DNA of 64,000 nucleotides from Flavobacterium jejuense (GCF_006491595.2 NZ_VEVQ02000006.1:226196-290195), one strand, 5' to 3'. Shown: positions 51,002 to 61,454, counted from the first letter of the stretch. The notes: generated by a model not told the origin, from the sequence alone. Made by a program: numbers and translations.

Positions 51002-51310
51002 TTAGTCTCTTTTTTTAATAATACTAACTGCAGTTCCTGTTATAGAAACACTAATCATACTACTTTCTGTTAGTTCAATATCAACTTTTATACCTACTAT
51101 AGCATTTGCATTTAATTTTTCAGCATTCTCTTTTAGTTGTACGAAAGCTTGTTCTTTAATTTCTGAAATGCTTTCGCTAATTCCTGCATAATATTTTTGC
51201 ATATTAAAAGTCATTTTCGTTTTTTGCATGTTTACAGCAGTTCCCGAAACAATGCCGTTGTATTCGGCTATTTTAAAACCCTCTATAGTATTGGTTGTTG
51301 TTAAAATCAT
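51002..51310 (-). CDS. YbjQ/UPF0145 family protein (heavy-metal-binding domain)
   Basis: This 102-aa soluble protein begins MILTTTNTIEGFKIAEYNGIV, includes a variable loop, ISESISEIKEQAFVQLKENAEKLNAN and AIVGIKVDIELT, and ends in strand-rich ISVSITGTAVSII. This is the complete pattern of the YbjQ family, which forms pentamers; function is unknown despite the historical 'metal-binding' label. It is a single gene convergent with the RND operon. Confidence 0.85.
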   Translation of the reverse strand: MILTTTNTIEGFKIAEYNGIVSGTAVNMQKTKMTFNMQKYYAGISESISEIKEQAFVQLKENAEKLNANAIVGIKVDIELTESSMISVSITGTAVSIIKKRD

Positions 51311-51606
51311 TTAATAAGTATTAATAATTAGTATTTTGTTTTACATTTTTAGGATAGTATAAATATCCTTTTTTAACGGCAAGAATCATTCTTCAGCAAA
51401 TATAGATAAAGCTTTAAATTGAGCAATTGTTTTTGCAGATGTTTTCTTGATGTAAATAAAAATAAAGATCCAAATCGTTTAATAGAATTAGTATTTAAAA
51501 TGATATATTAAATGAAGCATTTGGAGTTAATTCAAGAAAGTAAGGTTTATTAACAACAGTGCTTGTCATGAGTTGTAGTTTTGAAAATAAGTATGCAAAA
51601 GATTGT

Positions 51607-52509
51607 TTAAATCTCATCCATTTTTTTTAATTCATATTGAAAATCAGAAATTTTTTCTGTTTGTAATTGGAAGGTTGTGGCTATGATCTGAAGTGCAATT
51701 TTTAAATTATTATTAGGTATTTTTCCTGAAAACAATTGGTTTCTAGTTTCTAAATTATGTTTTATAGAGATATTGTATTGACGTTCAATTTCTTCCACTA
51801 TATTTTGTAATTGTTCTTGTTCGAATGACAATTCATTTTCTATCCAACTTGGCTTGGTTTCAGAAGTTTTTTTTTGAATTATAAGTTCGTCATTTTCAAA
51901 AGAGATCTTATCACCTTGCTTTAAAGTAATGGTTTTGTCATTATGATTCACTTTTACTTTACCTTTAAAACAAATAACATCAAAACGATTATTTCTTGCT
52001 TTTACATTAAATTGAGTTCCTAAAACCAATACTTTACCTAAAGTAGTATTTACTTCAAATTTTTCCCCTTTAGTAACTTTAAAATAAGCTTCACCATTTA
52101 GATATACTATTCTATTTTTTTTCCAATTCTTATCTTTATATTTAATTTCAGAATCAGAATTTAAGGTGATTTCTGATTTATCGGGTAGCATAAATACTGA
52201 TTTGTCTCCTTTTTTGGTAAACTTTATAATACAATTGTTGTCTTGATAAAACATGAAGATACCTAATGAAATAAGAATTAATGCAACAATTCTAAAAAAC
52301 CAATTTTGTGCTATTTGTATTACTTTAGAAGAATCATTTTTCCTAAATTTGATTTTATTAAGTAAATTGTCTTCATCAAAATTTATAGTCTTTAATTGAA
52401 CAGAATGTTCTTTATCACTTTCGTATGTATATTGATCTTGATTCTTTTCAGAATCATTTGTCTCTTCATTATTAATCCATTTGGTAAGTATGTATTTTTG
52501 TTTTGTCAT
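51607..52509 (-). CDS. FecR-family anti-sigma factor with DUF4974 domain, orphan
   Basis: This 300-aa single-pass membrane protein has a cytoplasmic N-terminus (about 1-68), a membrane segment FFRIVALILISLGIFMFY, and a periplasmic FecR domain (about 105-210: LPDKSEITLNSDSEIKYKD, RIVYLNGEAYFKVTK, VLVLGTQFNVKARNN). A DUF4974 domain follows (about 228-298: LSFEQEQLQNIVEEIERQYNISI). FecR proteins normally hold an ECF sigma factor and sense a TonB receptor. No sigma factor gene lies upstream (52510-53329 has none) and no TonB receptor follows, so it appears to be an orphan. Confidence 0.88.
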   Translation of the reverse strand: MTKQKYILTKWINNEETNDSEKNQDQYTYESDKEHSVQLKTINFDEDNLLNKIKFRKNDSSKVIQIAQNWFFRIVALILISLGIFMFYQDNNCIIKFTKKGDKSVFMLPDKSEITLNSDSEIKYKDKNWKKNRIVYLNGEAYFKVTKGEKFEVNTTLGKVLVLGTQFNVKARNNRFDVICFKGKVKVNHNDKTITLKQGDKISFENDELIIQKKTSETKPSWIENELSFEQEQLQNIVEEIERQYNISIKHNLETRNQLFSGKIPNNNLKIALQIIATTFQLQTEKISDFQYELKKMDEI

Positions 52510-53329
52510 GGTTTTATTTTGATTACAAGTAAGTTAGGCTGTTTTGCGCGACTTGAAATCAGTTATCACTTTTCAATAGTTTTTACGTTGCAATATTAAT
52601 TCTTTAGTAATTTTTTACTATTTTTTTATCTATTTTATATGTTAAAAAAGCATTTAGGTTTCATTAATTGCATTGATTGTCTTTAATTGCTTCTTTTTAA
52701 ATTGTTTTTGTTCTAATTGATGTTTATGGTTTCATTATTTTGTTCTCAAATTTTTAAGATTCCTTTTTTATTGAAAGGCTATATTTAAAGGAATATTATG
52801 TGCCACAATATAACAAAAGTTTCTTTTGTTAACTATATTCTCTTATTCTTCATTACCACATTTATGCAAAAGATAATTGCCTTATGATTTAACATTTGAT
52901 TTAAAAATAGCAGTGAAATTTTCTCTTTGCAAATGTTTTTTCTTCCTCAATATATATAACAAGTAGAGTAAAGCTTAATGTAACTGTTTTACATATAGTA
53001 ACAAATTTAAGAAAATAAACTCAATAATTTAATTATTGATAGTATTGGTTCTTTTTATATAAGTAATTGGTAATAAGAATGTAATAAATGAAACTTGGGA
53101 AACAAACTCAAATGTAAGCGAAAGAGAATTGGAACTTGACTTAGAAGGAAAGTGGGAAGGAGCGAAGGTAGTAATTACTTATAGTGATCTAAAGATTAAA
53201 ATTTGGATTTTTATTTGAAAACCCAACTAAAAACAAATAATGATTCATATGTTAAACAAGTTTCTTTTCTCTCTTTGAAACTTTTACACTTTATACTATC
53301 TTTGCAACTTATTAAAATCAAATACTATT
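52510..53329. other. Long AT-rich interval without an intact gene
   Basis: No full gene is supported in about 760 bp before the ffh promoter. One stretch, 53068-53217 on the plus strand, has coding character: GNKNVINETWETNSNV and SERELELDLEGKWEGAK lead to a TGA, but without a start or upstream frame. It is probably the tail of a decayed protein. The usual place for an ECF sigma gene, upstream of fecR, holds only T-rich sequence. Confidence 0.45.
53274..53304 (+). promoter_or_regulatory. Consensus Bacteroidota promoter of ffh
   Basis: TTTG (53274-53277), a 19-nt spacer and TATCTTTG (53297-53304) form an ideal TTTG-N19-TAnnTTTG promoter, 25 nt before the ATG. Confidence 0.78.
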
Positions 53330-54667
53330 ATGTTTAATAATTTAACTGATAAATTAGATAAAGCGTTTCATATATTAAAAGGGCATGGTAAAATTACCGA
53401 TGTTAATGTAGCGGATACTTTAAAAGAAGTTAGACGCGCACTTCTTGATGCCGATGTTAACTTTAAGATAGCTAAGGAATTTACAACTAAAGTAAAAGAA
53501 AAAGCAATAGGTGAAAATGTATTAACTACACTTCAACCAGGTCAGTTATTAGTTAAAATTGTTAAAGATGAACTAACGGAATTGATGGGTGGTGATGTTG
53601 CAGGAATAAACTTGTCTGGAACACCATCCGTGATTTTAATGTCAGGTTTACAAGGTTCTGGTAAGACTACTTTTTCTGGTAAGTTAGCCAATTTCTTAAA
53701 ATCTAAAAAAGGAAAAAAAACATTATTAGTTGCCTGTGATATTTATCGTCCTGCTGCAATTAATCAATTGCATGTTGTTGGTGATCAAATAGGAGTAGAA
53801 GTATATTCAGAACCTGAGAATAAAAATCCAGTTGAAATTGCACAAAATGCAATTAAGCATGCAAAAGCAAATGGTTTTAATGTAGTTATTGTCGATACAG
53901 CTGGTCGTTTAGCTGTTGATGAAGAAATGATGACTGAAATTGCTAATGTTCACAAGGCTATTCAACCTCAAGAGACTTTATTTGTTGTAGATGCCATGAC
54001 AGGTCAAGATGCAGTAAATACAGCAAAAGCTTTTAATGATAGATTAAATTTTGATGGAGTTATTCTAACTAAATTAGATGGTGATACTCGTGGTGGAGCT
54101 GCAATTTCAATTAAGTCGGTTGTTAACAAGCCTATTAAGTTTATTGGTACAGGAGAAAAAATGGATGCAATTGATGTATTCTACCCTTCTCGTATGGCTG
54201 ATAGAATTTTAGGAATGGGTGATGTTGTTTCCTTAGTAGAAAGAGCTCAAGAACAATATGATGAAGAAGAAGCAAGAAAGTTACAAAAGAAAATTGCAAA
54301 AAATGAATTTGGTTTTGATGATTTCTTATCTCAAATTCAGCAAATTAAGAAAATGGGTAGCATGAAGGATCTTGTGGGTATGATTCCAGGTGCTGGAAAA
54401 GCTTTAAAAGATGTAGAAATAGAAGATGATGCATTTAAACATATTGAAGCAATTATTCAATCTATGACACCTGCAGAGAGAAGTAAACCTTCTTTGATTG
54501 ATGTAAAGCGTAAAAATAGAATTGCAAAAGGAGCTGGAAGGAAAATTGAAGACGTAAATCAATTAATGAAGCAATTTGAACAGATGAGTAAGATGATGAA
54601 AATGATGCAAGGTGGTGGAGGAAAGAATCTTATGAAGATGATGGGAGGAATGAAAGGAATGAGATAA
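53330..54667 (+). CDS. ffh: Signal recognition particle protein Ffh (SRP54)
   Basis: This 445-aa cytosolic GTPase binds 4.5S RNA and targets membrane proteins to FtsY and the translocon. The N domain (helical, 1-90; TLKEVRRALLDADVN) is followed by the G domain with G1 GLQGSGKTTFSGKLA, VACDIYRPAAINQL, DTAGRLAVDEEM and TKLDGDTRGGAA, and the Met-rich M domain (about 300-445), ending in a run of Met/Gly/Lys residues. It is intact and of normal length. The GC-rich terminator is 6 nt after the stop. Confidence 0.97.
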   Translation: MFNNLTDKLDKAFHILKGHGKITDVNVADTLKEVRRALLDADVNFKIAKEFTTKVKEKAIGENVLTTLQPGQLLVKIVKDELTELMGGDVAGINLSGTPSVILMSGLQGSGKTTFSGKLANFLKSKKGKKTLLVACDIYRPAAINQLHVVGDQIGVEVYSEPENKNPVEIAQNAIKHAKANGFNVVIVDTAGRLAVDEEMMTEIANVHKAIQPQETLFVVDAMTGQDAVNTAKAFNDRLNFDGVILTKLDGDTRGGAAISIKSVVNKPIKFIGTGEKMDAIDVFYPSRMADRILGMGDVVSLVERAQEQYDEEEARKLQKKIAKNEFGFDDFLSQIQQIKKMGSMKDLVGMIPGAGKALKDVEIEDDAFKHIEAIIQSMTPAERSKPSLIDVKRKNRIAKGAGRKIEDVNQLMKQFEQMSKMMKMMQGGGGKNLMKMMGGMKGMR

Positions 54668-54673
54668 TATAAG

Positions 54674-54698
54674 GACGCGAAATTTCGCGTCTTTTTTT
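54674..54698 (+). terminator. Intrinsic terminator of ffh
   Basis: A perfect 9-bp stem GACGCGAAA/TTTCGCGTC with no free loop base is followed by eight T residues. Confidence 0.88.
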
Positions 54699-54728
54699 TA
54701 TGATATTTTAACTACTAACAACAACAAA

Positions 54729-55610
54729 ATGAAATTATTAGACGGTAAAAAAGTTTCTGATGACATTAAGAATGAAATTGCAGCAGAAGTTTTAAAAATG
54801 AAAGAAAATGGAGAGAAAGTACCTCACTTAGCGGCTATTATTGTGGGTAATGATGGAGCTAGTTTAACTTATGTAGGAAGCAAAGTGAAATCTTGTGAAC
54901 GAGTTGGTTTTGAATCTACCTTAATCAAGATGCCAAGTACTACATCAGAAACGGAACTTTTAAAAAAAATTAAAGAATTAAATGAAGATGATAATATAGA
55001 TGGTTTTATAGTTCAGTTACCGTTACCAAAACAAATTGATACACAAAAGATTATTTTAGCAATTGATCCAAGTAAAGATGTAGATGGTTTTCATCCAGAA
55101 AACTTTGGTAAAATGGCTTTAGACATGACTACTTTTATACCTGCTACTCCTTTTGGTATTCTTGAACTTTTAGAAAGATACAATGTTGAAACAAAAGGGA
55201 AGCACACAGTTGTGATAGGTAGAAGTCATATTGTGGGAAGACCGATGAGTATTTTAATGGGGAGAAAAGGATTTCCTGGTAATTCAACAGTTACTTTAAC
55301 ACATAGTCATACCAAAAATATTAACCAAATTACAAGTCAAGCAGATATTATAATCACAGCTTTAGGAGTTCCAAATTATTTAAAAGCAGAAATGATTAAA
55401 GATGATGCTGTAATAATTGATGTTGGTATAACTCGTGTTCCAGATGAATCTATAGAAAAAGGATATAAAATAACAGGAGATGTTGATTTTGAAAATGTTT
55501 CTAAGAAGGCTTCATTCATAACTCCAGTTCCTGGTGGAGTTGGTCCTATGACAATAGCTATGTTGTTGAAAAACACACTATTAGCACGTGAGCAAAAAAA
55601 AAATAAATAA
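54729..55610 (+). CDS. folD: Bifunctional methylene-THF dehydrogenase/methenyl-THF cyclohydrolase
   Basis: This 293-aa enzyme interconverts 5,10-methylene-THF, methenyl-THF and 10-formyl-THF. Seen are SLTYVGSKVKSCERVGF with the catalytic Lys, GFIVQLPLPKQID, KDVDGFHPENFGKM, FIPATPFGILELLE, VVIGRSHIVGRPMSILM (NADP site) and the closing PVPGGVGPMTIAMLLKNT. The sequence is complete. It sits between ffh and the convergent prfC and has its own terminator. Confidence 0.97.
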   Translation: MKLLDGKKVSDDIKNEIAAEVLKMKENGEKVPHLAAIIVGNDGASLTYVGSKVKSCERVGFESTLIKMPSTTSETELLKKIKELNEDDNIDGFIVQLPLPKQIDTQKIILAIDPSKDVDGFHPENFGKMALDMTTFIPATPFGILELLERYNVETKGKHTVVIGRSHIVGRPMSILMGRKGFPGNSTVTLTHSHTKNINQITSQADIIITALGVPNYLKAEMIKDDAVIIDVGITRVPDESIEKGYKITGDVDFENVSKKASFITPVPGGVGPMTIAMLLKNTLLAREQKKNK

Positions 55611-55628
55611 GTTGTTACCTTATCTAAA

Positions 55629-55657
55629 TAAAAAAAGTTGCGTAAGCAACTTTTTTT
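55629..55657 (+). terminator. Intrinsic terminator of folD
   Basis: A stem AAAAAAAGTTGC/GCAACTTTTTTT closes on a GTAA tetraloop. The following stretch to 55907 shows no intact gene; a short coding-like scrap (GGFSYAKVITLNIPHK, about 55765-55812) may be debris. Confidence 0.87.
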
Positions 55658-55907
55658 ATGATTTCATTTTATGATATTTATTTTAAAAATAAAAAATAGC
55701 AAAAGAGACATCTGTAATCGCTAACCAAATGCAGCAGGAAGAAGTTCATCATCTACAGGTGGATTTTCTTATGCAAAAGTAATTACGCTAAACATTCCAC
55801 ACAAAAGGTGAGATAAAACTAACTAATTTAGATTTCATTTTATTCTAGGTAAATTGGGTTAGCAGTATTTGATTTAGAATAAATACATTGCAAACTATAT
55901 TGAAAAA

Positions 55908-57503
55908 TTATGTAATACGAAAATCTGATGTGAAAAATAATTCTACACTTGGGTACTTTTGTTGTGTCATTTGTATTGAAAATTCACTATCTGCTAGAAA
56001 TACTAATTGGCCATATTTATCATGACCTAGAAATTTTTGTTTTACTCTTTTAAATTCTGCAAATTCTTCATTTTTAGAGTCCTTGGGTTTAACCCAACAG
56101 GCTTTATATGCTGGAAAATTTTCATAGGTACATTTTGCACCATATTCATGTTCTAAACGGTATTGAATGACTTCATATTGAAGGGCACCAACTGTTCCGA
56201 TTACTTTTCTTCCATTCATTTCTAGAGTAAACAACTGTGCTACACCTTCGTCCATTAATTGGTCTATTCCTTTTTCTAATTGTTTTGATTTTAAAGGATC
56301 TGCATTATTAATATATCTAAAATGTTCTGGAGAAAAACTAGGTATTCCTTTAAAATTCATACCTTCACCTTCAGTTAATGTGTCTCCAATTTTAAAATTT
56401 CCTGTATCATGAAGACCAACAATGTCACCTGCATAAGAAATATCTACAATTTCTTTTTTTTCAGCAAAAAAGGCATTCGGACTTGAAAATTTCATTTTTT
56501 TACCTTGTCTTACATGTAAATAAGGTTTATTTTTTTCAAAAGTTCCTGAAACAATTTTGACGAAAGCAATTCTGTCTCTGTGTTTAGGATCCATATTAGC
56601 ATGGATTTTAAATACAAATCCACTAAATACATCCTCATCTGGATTTACTAAACGAGTATCAGAATCTTTAGGTCTTGGGGTTGGTGCAATCTCAATAAAG
56701 CAATCTAAAAGTTCTCTTACACCAAAATTATTTAAGGCAGAACCAAAAAATACGGGTTGTAAGTCACCCTTTAAATAGGCTTCTCTATCAAAATCAGGAT
56801 ATATTTCGTATACCAATTCTAGTTCTTCTCTTAATCGATTTGCGGCTTTTTCTCCTACAATAGTATCTAATTCTTTACTTTCAATGTCTGAAAAAGCGAT
56901 AGTTTCTTCAATGTTTTTTCTACTATCACCTTCAAATAAGTTAATGTTTTTTTCCCAAATATTATAAATTCCTTTAAAATCATAACCCATTCCAATCGGA
57001 AAACTTAACGGAGTAACTTTTAACCCTAATTTTTGTTCTACTTCGTCAAGTAAATCAAAAGCATCTTTACCTTCTCTGTCTAATTTGTTGATAAAGACAA
57101 TAATAGGAATCTTTCGCATTCTACAAACTTTAACAAGTTTTTCAGTTTGTTCCTCTACTCCTTTGGCAACATCTATAACCACTATAACACTATCAACAGC
57201 CGTTAATGTCCTAAAAGTATCTTCTGCAAAATCTTTATGACCTGGTGTGTCTAAAATATTTATTTTTTTGTCTTTATATATAAAGGCTAAAACAGAAGTG
57301 GCTACAGAAATTCCTCTCTGTCTTTCAATCTCCATAAAGTCAGAAGTAGCTCCTTTTTTTATTTTATTACTTTTTACAGCACCAGCTTCCTGAATGGCAC
57401 CACCAAATAGCAAAAGCTTTTCAGTTAAAGTAGTTTTACCAGCATCAGGATGTGATATGATTCCAAATGTTCGTCTTCTTTTTATTTCGTCTTTAAAACC
57501 CAT
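55908..57503 (-). CDS. prfC: Peptide chain release factor 3
   Basis: This 531-aa translational GTPase removes RF1/RF2 from the ribosome. The G domain is complete: SHPDAGKTTLTEKLL (G1), RQRGISVATSV (G2), DTPGHKDFAEDT (G3) and INKLDREGKDAFDLL (G4). The SDFMEIERQRG element distinguishes RF3 from EF-G. Domains 2 and 3 follow, to a normal C-terminus. It is transcribed alone; the promoter region lies in the 82-nt gap shared with the divergent regulator gene at 57586. Confidence 0.96.
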   Translation of the reverse strand: MGFKDEIKRRRTFGIISHPDAGKTTLTEKLLLFGGAIQEAGAVKSNKIKKGATSDFMEIERQRGISVATSVLAFIYKDKKINILDTPGHKDFAEDTFRTLTAVDSVIVVIDVAKGVEEQTEKLVKVCRMRKIPIIVFINKLDREGKDAFDLLDEVEQKLGLKVTPLSFPIGMGYDFKGIYNIWEKNINLFEGDSRKNIEETIAFSDIESKELDTIVGEKAANRLREELELVYEIYPDFDREAYLKGDLQPVFFGSALNNFGVRELLDCFIEIAPTPRPKDSDTRLVNPDEDVFSGFVFKIHANMDPKHRDRIAFVKIVSGTFEKNKPYLHVRQGKKMKFSSPNAFFAEKKEIVDISYAGDIVGLHDTGNFKIGDTLTEGEGMNFKGIPSFSPEHFRYINNADPLKSKQLEKGIDQLMDEGVAQLFTLEMNGRKVIGTVGALQYEVIQYRLEHEYGAKCTYENFPAYKACWVKPKDSKNEEFAEFKRVKQKFLGHDKYGQLVFLADSEFSIQMTQQKYPSVELFFTSDFRIT

Positions 57504-57585
57504 GTGTAATAATTTGGTGCAAAAATAGTATTTAAAAATAATATATGATTAATTTATTATTTTAGCATTTATAAATTTCTTTAAA

Positions 57586-58215
57586 ATGAGTTATAAAATT
57601 TTAATAGTTGATGACCATTTGGTCGTAAAAACAGGTGTGTCAATCATTTTAAAAAGCGAAATTGATAATTTGGATATTCAATATACTTCAACTTTTAGTG
57701 AAACTTTAGAAAAAGTTAAGTTATTTAAATACAACTTAATTGTCTTAGATATTAATATTCCAGGTGGGAAAAATGTTGAAATGATTGCTGAAATTAAAAC
57801 TATTGTTCCCGAAGTAAAAATACTTATGTTTTCTGCGCATGAAGAAGAATTTTATGCTTTAAGATATATTCATGCTGGTGCAGATGGTTATTTAAACAAA
57901 TTGAGTAGTGAAGAAAAAATTGTTGAAGCAGTAAAATCAATTATGAGTTCTGGGAAATTTTTGACAGATGCTTTAATCAATCAACTAAATTATAGTAAGT
58001 TGAACAATGAACCAGTAAATCCATTTGATAAGCTTTCGAATAGAGAAAACGAAATAACAAATTTATTGGTAAGAGGAGAAGGGAATTTAGAAATTTCAAA
58101 TATATTAGGGATACAAATGTCTACAGTTAGTACGTATAAAAACAGGATTTTCGAAAAATTGAAAATAAATAATTTGGTTGAATTAATAGAAAAATTTCAT
58201 ATGTACAATGCTTAA
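57586..58215 (+). CDS. NarL/FixJ-type response regulator
   Basis: This 209-aa protein has an N-terminal receiver (about 1-120) with acidic pair VDDH, phospho-acceptor Asp in LIVLDINIPGGKNVEM, the Ser switch in MLMFSAHEEE-like text and Lys in GYLNKLSSEEK. The C-terminal LuxR-type helix-turn-helix (about 145-205) has LSNRENEITNLLVRGEGNLEISNILGIQMSTVSTYKNRIF features. It meets the stop of the 997-aa sensor kinase with zero intervening bases, so the two are the likely cognate pair. Targets are unknown. Confidence 0.92.
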   Translation: MSYKILIVDDHLVVKTGVSIILKSEIDNLDIQYTSTFSETLEKVKLFKYNLIVLDINIPGGKNVEMIAEIKTIVPEVKILMFSAHEEEFYALRYIHAGADGYLNKLSSEEKIVEAVKSIMSSGKFLTDALINQLNYSKLNNEPVNPFDKLSNRENEITNLLVRGEGNLEISNILGIQMSTVSTYKNRIFEKLKINNLVELIEKFHMYNA

Positions 58216-61209
58216 TTAATAATCTAAAATTATGACAACCTTAGTTCCTATATTTTCTTTTGAATAAATTTTTAAATCACCTTTTAATAAGCGTAGAAGT
58301 TCTAAAACCATATGAAGCCCAAAACCATAATTTTGGATAGCTAATTTATCTGTTTCAAAATTTTTATGTAGATTAATGTAATAATTTCTGATTTCATCTG
58401 GCATTCCTGTGCCTGTATCTTCTATACTAATATAGATTTTATTTTTAGTAGTGTTTGCTTCAATTGTTATTGTACCATTAACTGTATTTTTTGTGGCATT
58501 ATCTAACAAATTGTGAATAATAATATTAAGTATTTTTTTATTTACTATTACTTGAGAAGTAGTAAAGTCTTTATATGTGATTATGACAGCATTAGCTTCA
58601 GCAATACTCTTGAATAATTTTATTTTTTCATTTATAATCCAAGTTATATTTTTTTTCTCTTGTTGGTTCATATCTTTATGACCAATAAAAATTTTGGAGT
58701 AATCAATTAGATTTTCTACAAATCGGTATAATTGATTTGCCGATTCATGCATGACTTTTGTTTCTTCTTTTATGCTGTTGTCAACTAAAAATAGTGATTT
58801 TTCATTTAAATGTTTTGCTGTTATAGTTAGAAATTTTAAAGGACTTTTAATATCGTGACTAATAGTTCCAATTAATTTTTTTTGTTGAATTATTTCTTGT
58901 GTTAAATTATTTTTTGTGATTTTTAAAGTATTAACTGTTTTAATTAAAGTATTCGTTCGTTCATCAATGATTTGCTCTAATTCTTGGTTTTTCTTTTCAA
59001 TATAATTGTATCTAAGTCTTACAGTATATATAAAAAGACCTGCTATTAATAAGAAAATAAATACTTTAAACCAAAGAGTTTCATAGTATAAAAAAGGTAC
59101 ACAAATGGTAATCTTTTTAACTTGATATTTTGATGAAAAATCACCTAATTTTCTAATAAATAAGGTATGATTTCCTGGAGGTAAATTAGTATAACTAATA
59201 CTTTTTTCATTGAATAGATTTGTCCATTTGTCATTATCGCCAAGTTGTAATTTTGCTTCAAAGTGAATATTATTTTCATTACCATAATATGGGAAATCAA
59301 TCTTTACTTCTATACGATTATTTACTCTATCAGTAAACAATGTGTCGTTAAAGTGGATTGTTTTATTTTCGGTCTCAACTTCATTGATATAAAAGTCACC
59401 AGAGGGTAAAATCTTGTTGACTTTTTCTGGATGAAAAACAACTAATCCATTTAAACTTGGATATATATAGTAGCCGTTTTCGAGTGTTGAGTTGCATGGT
59501 TGACAGCCACCATTAAATTCATTAGTTAAAAAACCGTTTTTTGCATCATAATGATGATAATAAATAGGAGAATTGTCTTTAAGATGTTTTAATAAGCTTT
59601 TTTTATCAACTTCAATTAATCCTTTATTGGTACTTATCCAAAAATGCCCATCCTTGTCTTCATTTATACAATGAGCCGAATTTAAAAACAAATTGGTGTC
59701 ATAGGGAAGCTTATAAAATATATCGTTTTTAAGCAAACTGAAACCATTACTATAAGTACAAATCCAAATATTTTTGTCTTTACAAATAAAAATACTCCTC
59801 ACATCATTTTTACCAGTTGGAATTCTTTTAATTTTATTATTGGTTTCATTATAAGTTATTATTGTTTTTTTTCCAGCCATTAAAATAGAATGATCTTCAG
59901 TTTCTGCAAAAAAGTTTACTGGTTCAACAATATGTTTTAAGAAAATAGGAATAGGTTTTTTGTTATAGGCATTGATGGTGGCTACAACAGCTAATTTATT
60001 TGAGTCATTTTTAAAACCAATCCAAATTTTATTTTTTGAATCACAAAAAATTGTGGCAACTTCTAAATTAAAATTAATTATAGTATGTGATTTGTAGTTT
60101 GTGGCTTTATTAAATCGAATTAGTTTGTTGTCATTTTGAATCCAAATGTTTTTTTGAAGATCTAAAGTAATTCCATATTGGTTACCTAGAGTGTTTAGTT
60201 TTAAATCGATTACAAGTTCATCCTTGTTGTAAATTTCTCCTTTTGCTGTTATAAATTCATTTTTAGAAATAGGTATAGTTGAATAATAATTGTTGTTGAT
60301 GTTTTTTTTATTGGTTAAAACTTTAAATTTATTAAGGGTAATTATGGTTAAACCTTTATTGTCTGTTCCAATAAATAATTTGTTGTTTTTTATGTCATAA
60401 TAAGCACAACGAGGAATGTAGTTTCTTATGTTGCTTTGCTCGTGTAACGTTTTTAAATAAAGTTTGTTAGTTGTTTTCTTTACTAATAAAATTTTTTTGT
60501 TTGTACAAACAAAATATTGTTGAGACAAATAATTATAAATTATTTTTGAATTTGTTGGGATATTGATCTTGTCCAAGTTTAGAAATTTATCCTTATATAA
60601 GGAATAGTTTCCTTTAGGATCCATACAAATCAATTCATTTTTAATTAAAAAGTAATCATTAGTTGAACTGTATTTGTGTTTTACTTCGCTTTTTGTATTC
60701 CCTTTTTTATCAAAAAAAGATATTTTATTTTTCTCTATTAAATAATAATTTCCTTTAGTGTCATGAATTTTAGAATAAAGTAAATCAAAATTTAGTCTAT
60801 TTTTATTATTGTGATTTAGATAAAATCTTTTATTGTCATATTCTGATGTTAATTCTTTAGAAATTTTTTGTTTAAGTTTTGTTGCTTTTCTATTTGTTAT
60901 AAAAATATTGTCTGAATAATCTTCAGTAAAAGAACTTAAAGAATCTTGTTGAATATTTCCACTAAGATATAGAAACCTGTTTGAAACAGTATTAGTATTT
61001 GAACTATTATACACCTTGAACTTTTCACCATCAAATCGTACTAATCCATTTTCAGTGGTCATCCAAATAAAACCATATTTATCTGGTGAAATACTCTTTA
61101 CTGAATTTTGTGGTAGATGCTCAGTATCTGCAGAATACCATTTTTCATAAAAATTCTGTTGAGAATATCCAAATTGAAATAAGAAAAATATGAAGTAAAA
61201 TCTGTTCAA
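58216..61209 (-). CDS. Two-component propeller sensor histidine kinase
   Basis: This 997-aa membrane kinase has a signal peptide (1-16). A large periplasmic region contains two-component-propeller repeats (VKSISPDKYGFIWMTTENGLVRFDG, GKNDVRSIFICKDKNIWICTYSNG, DKDGHFWISTNKGLIEVDKKS) and a Y_Y_Y domain near 640-715 (KWTNLFNEKSISYTNLPPGNHTLFI). A membrane segment (about 725-745), HisKA H-box SHDIKSPLKFL, and a HATPase domain with HNLLDNATKN, EDTGTGMPDE and NYGFGLHMVLELLR complete it. Unlike many such kinases it has no receiver or AraC domain, so it needs the NarL-type partner. The ligand is probably extracytoplasmic. Confidence 0.93.
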   Translation of the reverse strand: MNRFYFIFFLFQFGYSQQNFYEKWYSADTEHLPQNSVKSISPDKYGFIWMTTENGLVRFDGEKFKVYNSSNTNTVSNRFLYLSGNIQQDSLSSFTEDYSDNIFITNRKATKLKQKISKELTSEYDNKRFYLNHNNKNRLNFDLLYSKIHDTKGNYYLIEKNKISFFDKKGNTKSEVKHKYSSTNDYFLIKNELICMDPKGNYSLYKDKFLNLDKINIPTNSKIIYNYLSQQYFVCTNKKILLVKKTTNKLYLKTLHEQSNIRNYIPRCAYYDIKNNKLFIGTDNKGLTIITLNKFKVLTNKKNINNNYYSTIPISKNEFITAKGEIYNKDELVIDLKLNTLGNQYGITLDLQKNIWIQNDNKLIRFNKATNYKSHTIINFNLEVATIFCDSKNKIWIGFKNDSNKLAVVATINAYNKKPIPIFLKHIVEPVNFFAETEDHSILMAGKKTIITYNETNNKIKRIPTGKNDVRSIFICKDKNIWICTYSNGFSLLKNDIFYKLPYDTNLFLNSAHCINEDKDGHFWISTNKGLIEVDKKSLLKHLKDNSPIYYHHYDAKNGFLTNEFNGGCQPCNSTLENGYYIYPSLNGLVVFHPEKVNKILPSGDFYINEVETENKTIHFNDTLFTDRVNNRIEVKIDFPYYGNENNIHFEAKLQLGDNDKWTNLFNEKSISYTNLPPGNHTLFIRKLGDFSSKYQVKKITICVPFLYYETLWFKVFIFLLIAGLFIYTVRLRYNYIEKKNQELEQIIDERTNTLIKTVNTLKITKNNLTQEIIQQKKLIGTISHDIKSPLKFLTITAKHLNEKSLFLVDNSIKEETKVMHESANQLYRFVENLIDYSKIFIGHKDMNQQEKKNITWIINEKIKLFKSIAEANAVIITYKDFTTSQVIVNKKILNIIIHNLLDNATKNTVNGTITIEANTTKNKIYISIEDTGTGMPDEIRNYYINLHKNFETDKLAIQNYGFGLHMVLELLRLLKGDLKIYSKENIGTKVVIILDY

Positions 61210-61454
61210 TAGTTTTTTATGTTAATTAATTCCGATGAAATATAGAATATAATCGATTAAGTGTGGTGTAGTATTTATTCTACAGAAGAAAGCCTACTTC
61301 AAATGCAAATATCTTAAAAATATCTTAATATTTTTGTTCAAAATTTGTGTATTGTTTAATAAGAATACAATACACTTTTATAAATGCTATTGACTAAATA
61401 TATAATAATGAGGAAATCATTATTAATTGATTTTTCAAGAGAAAATCAAAAAAT

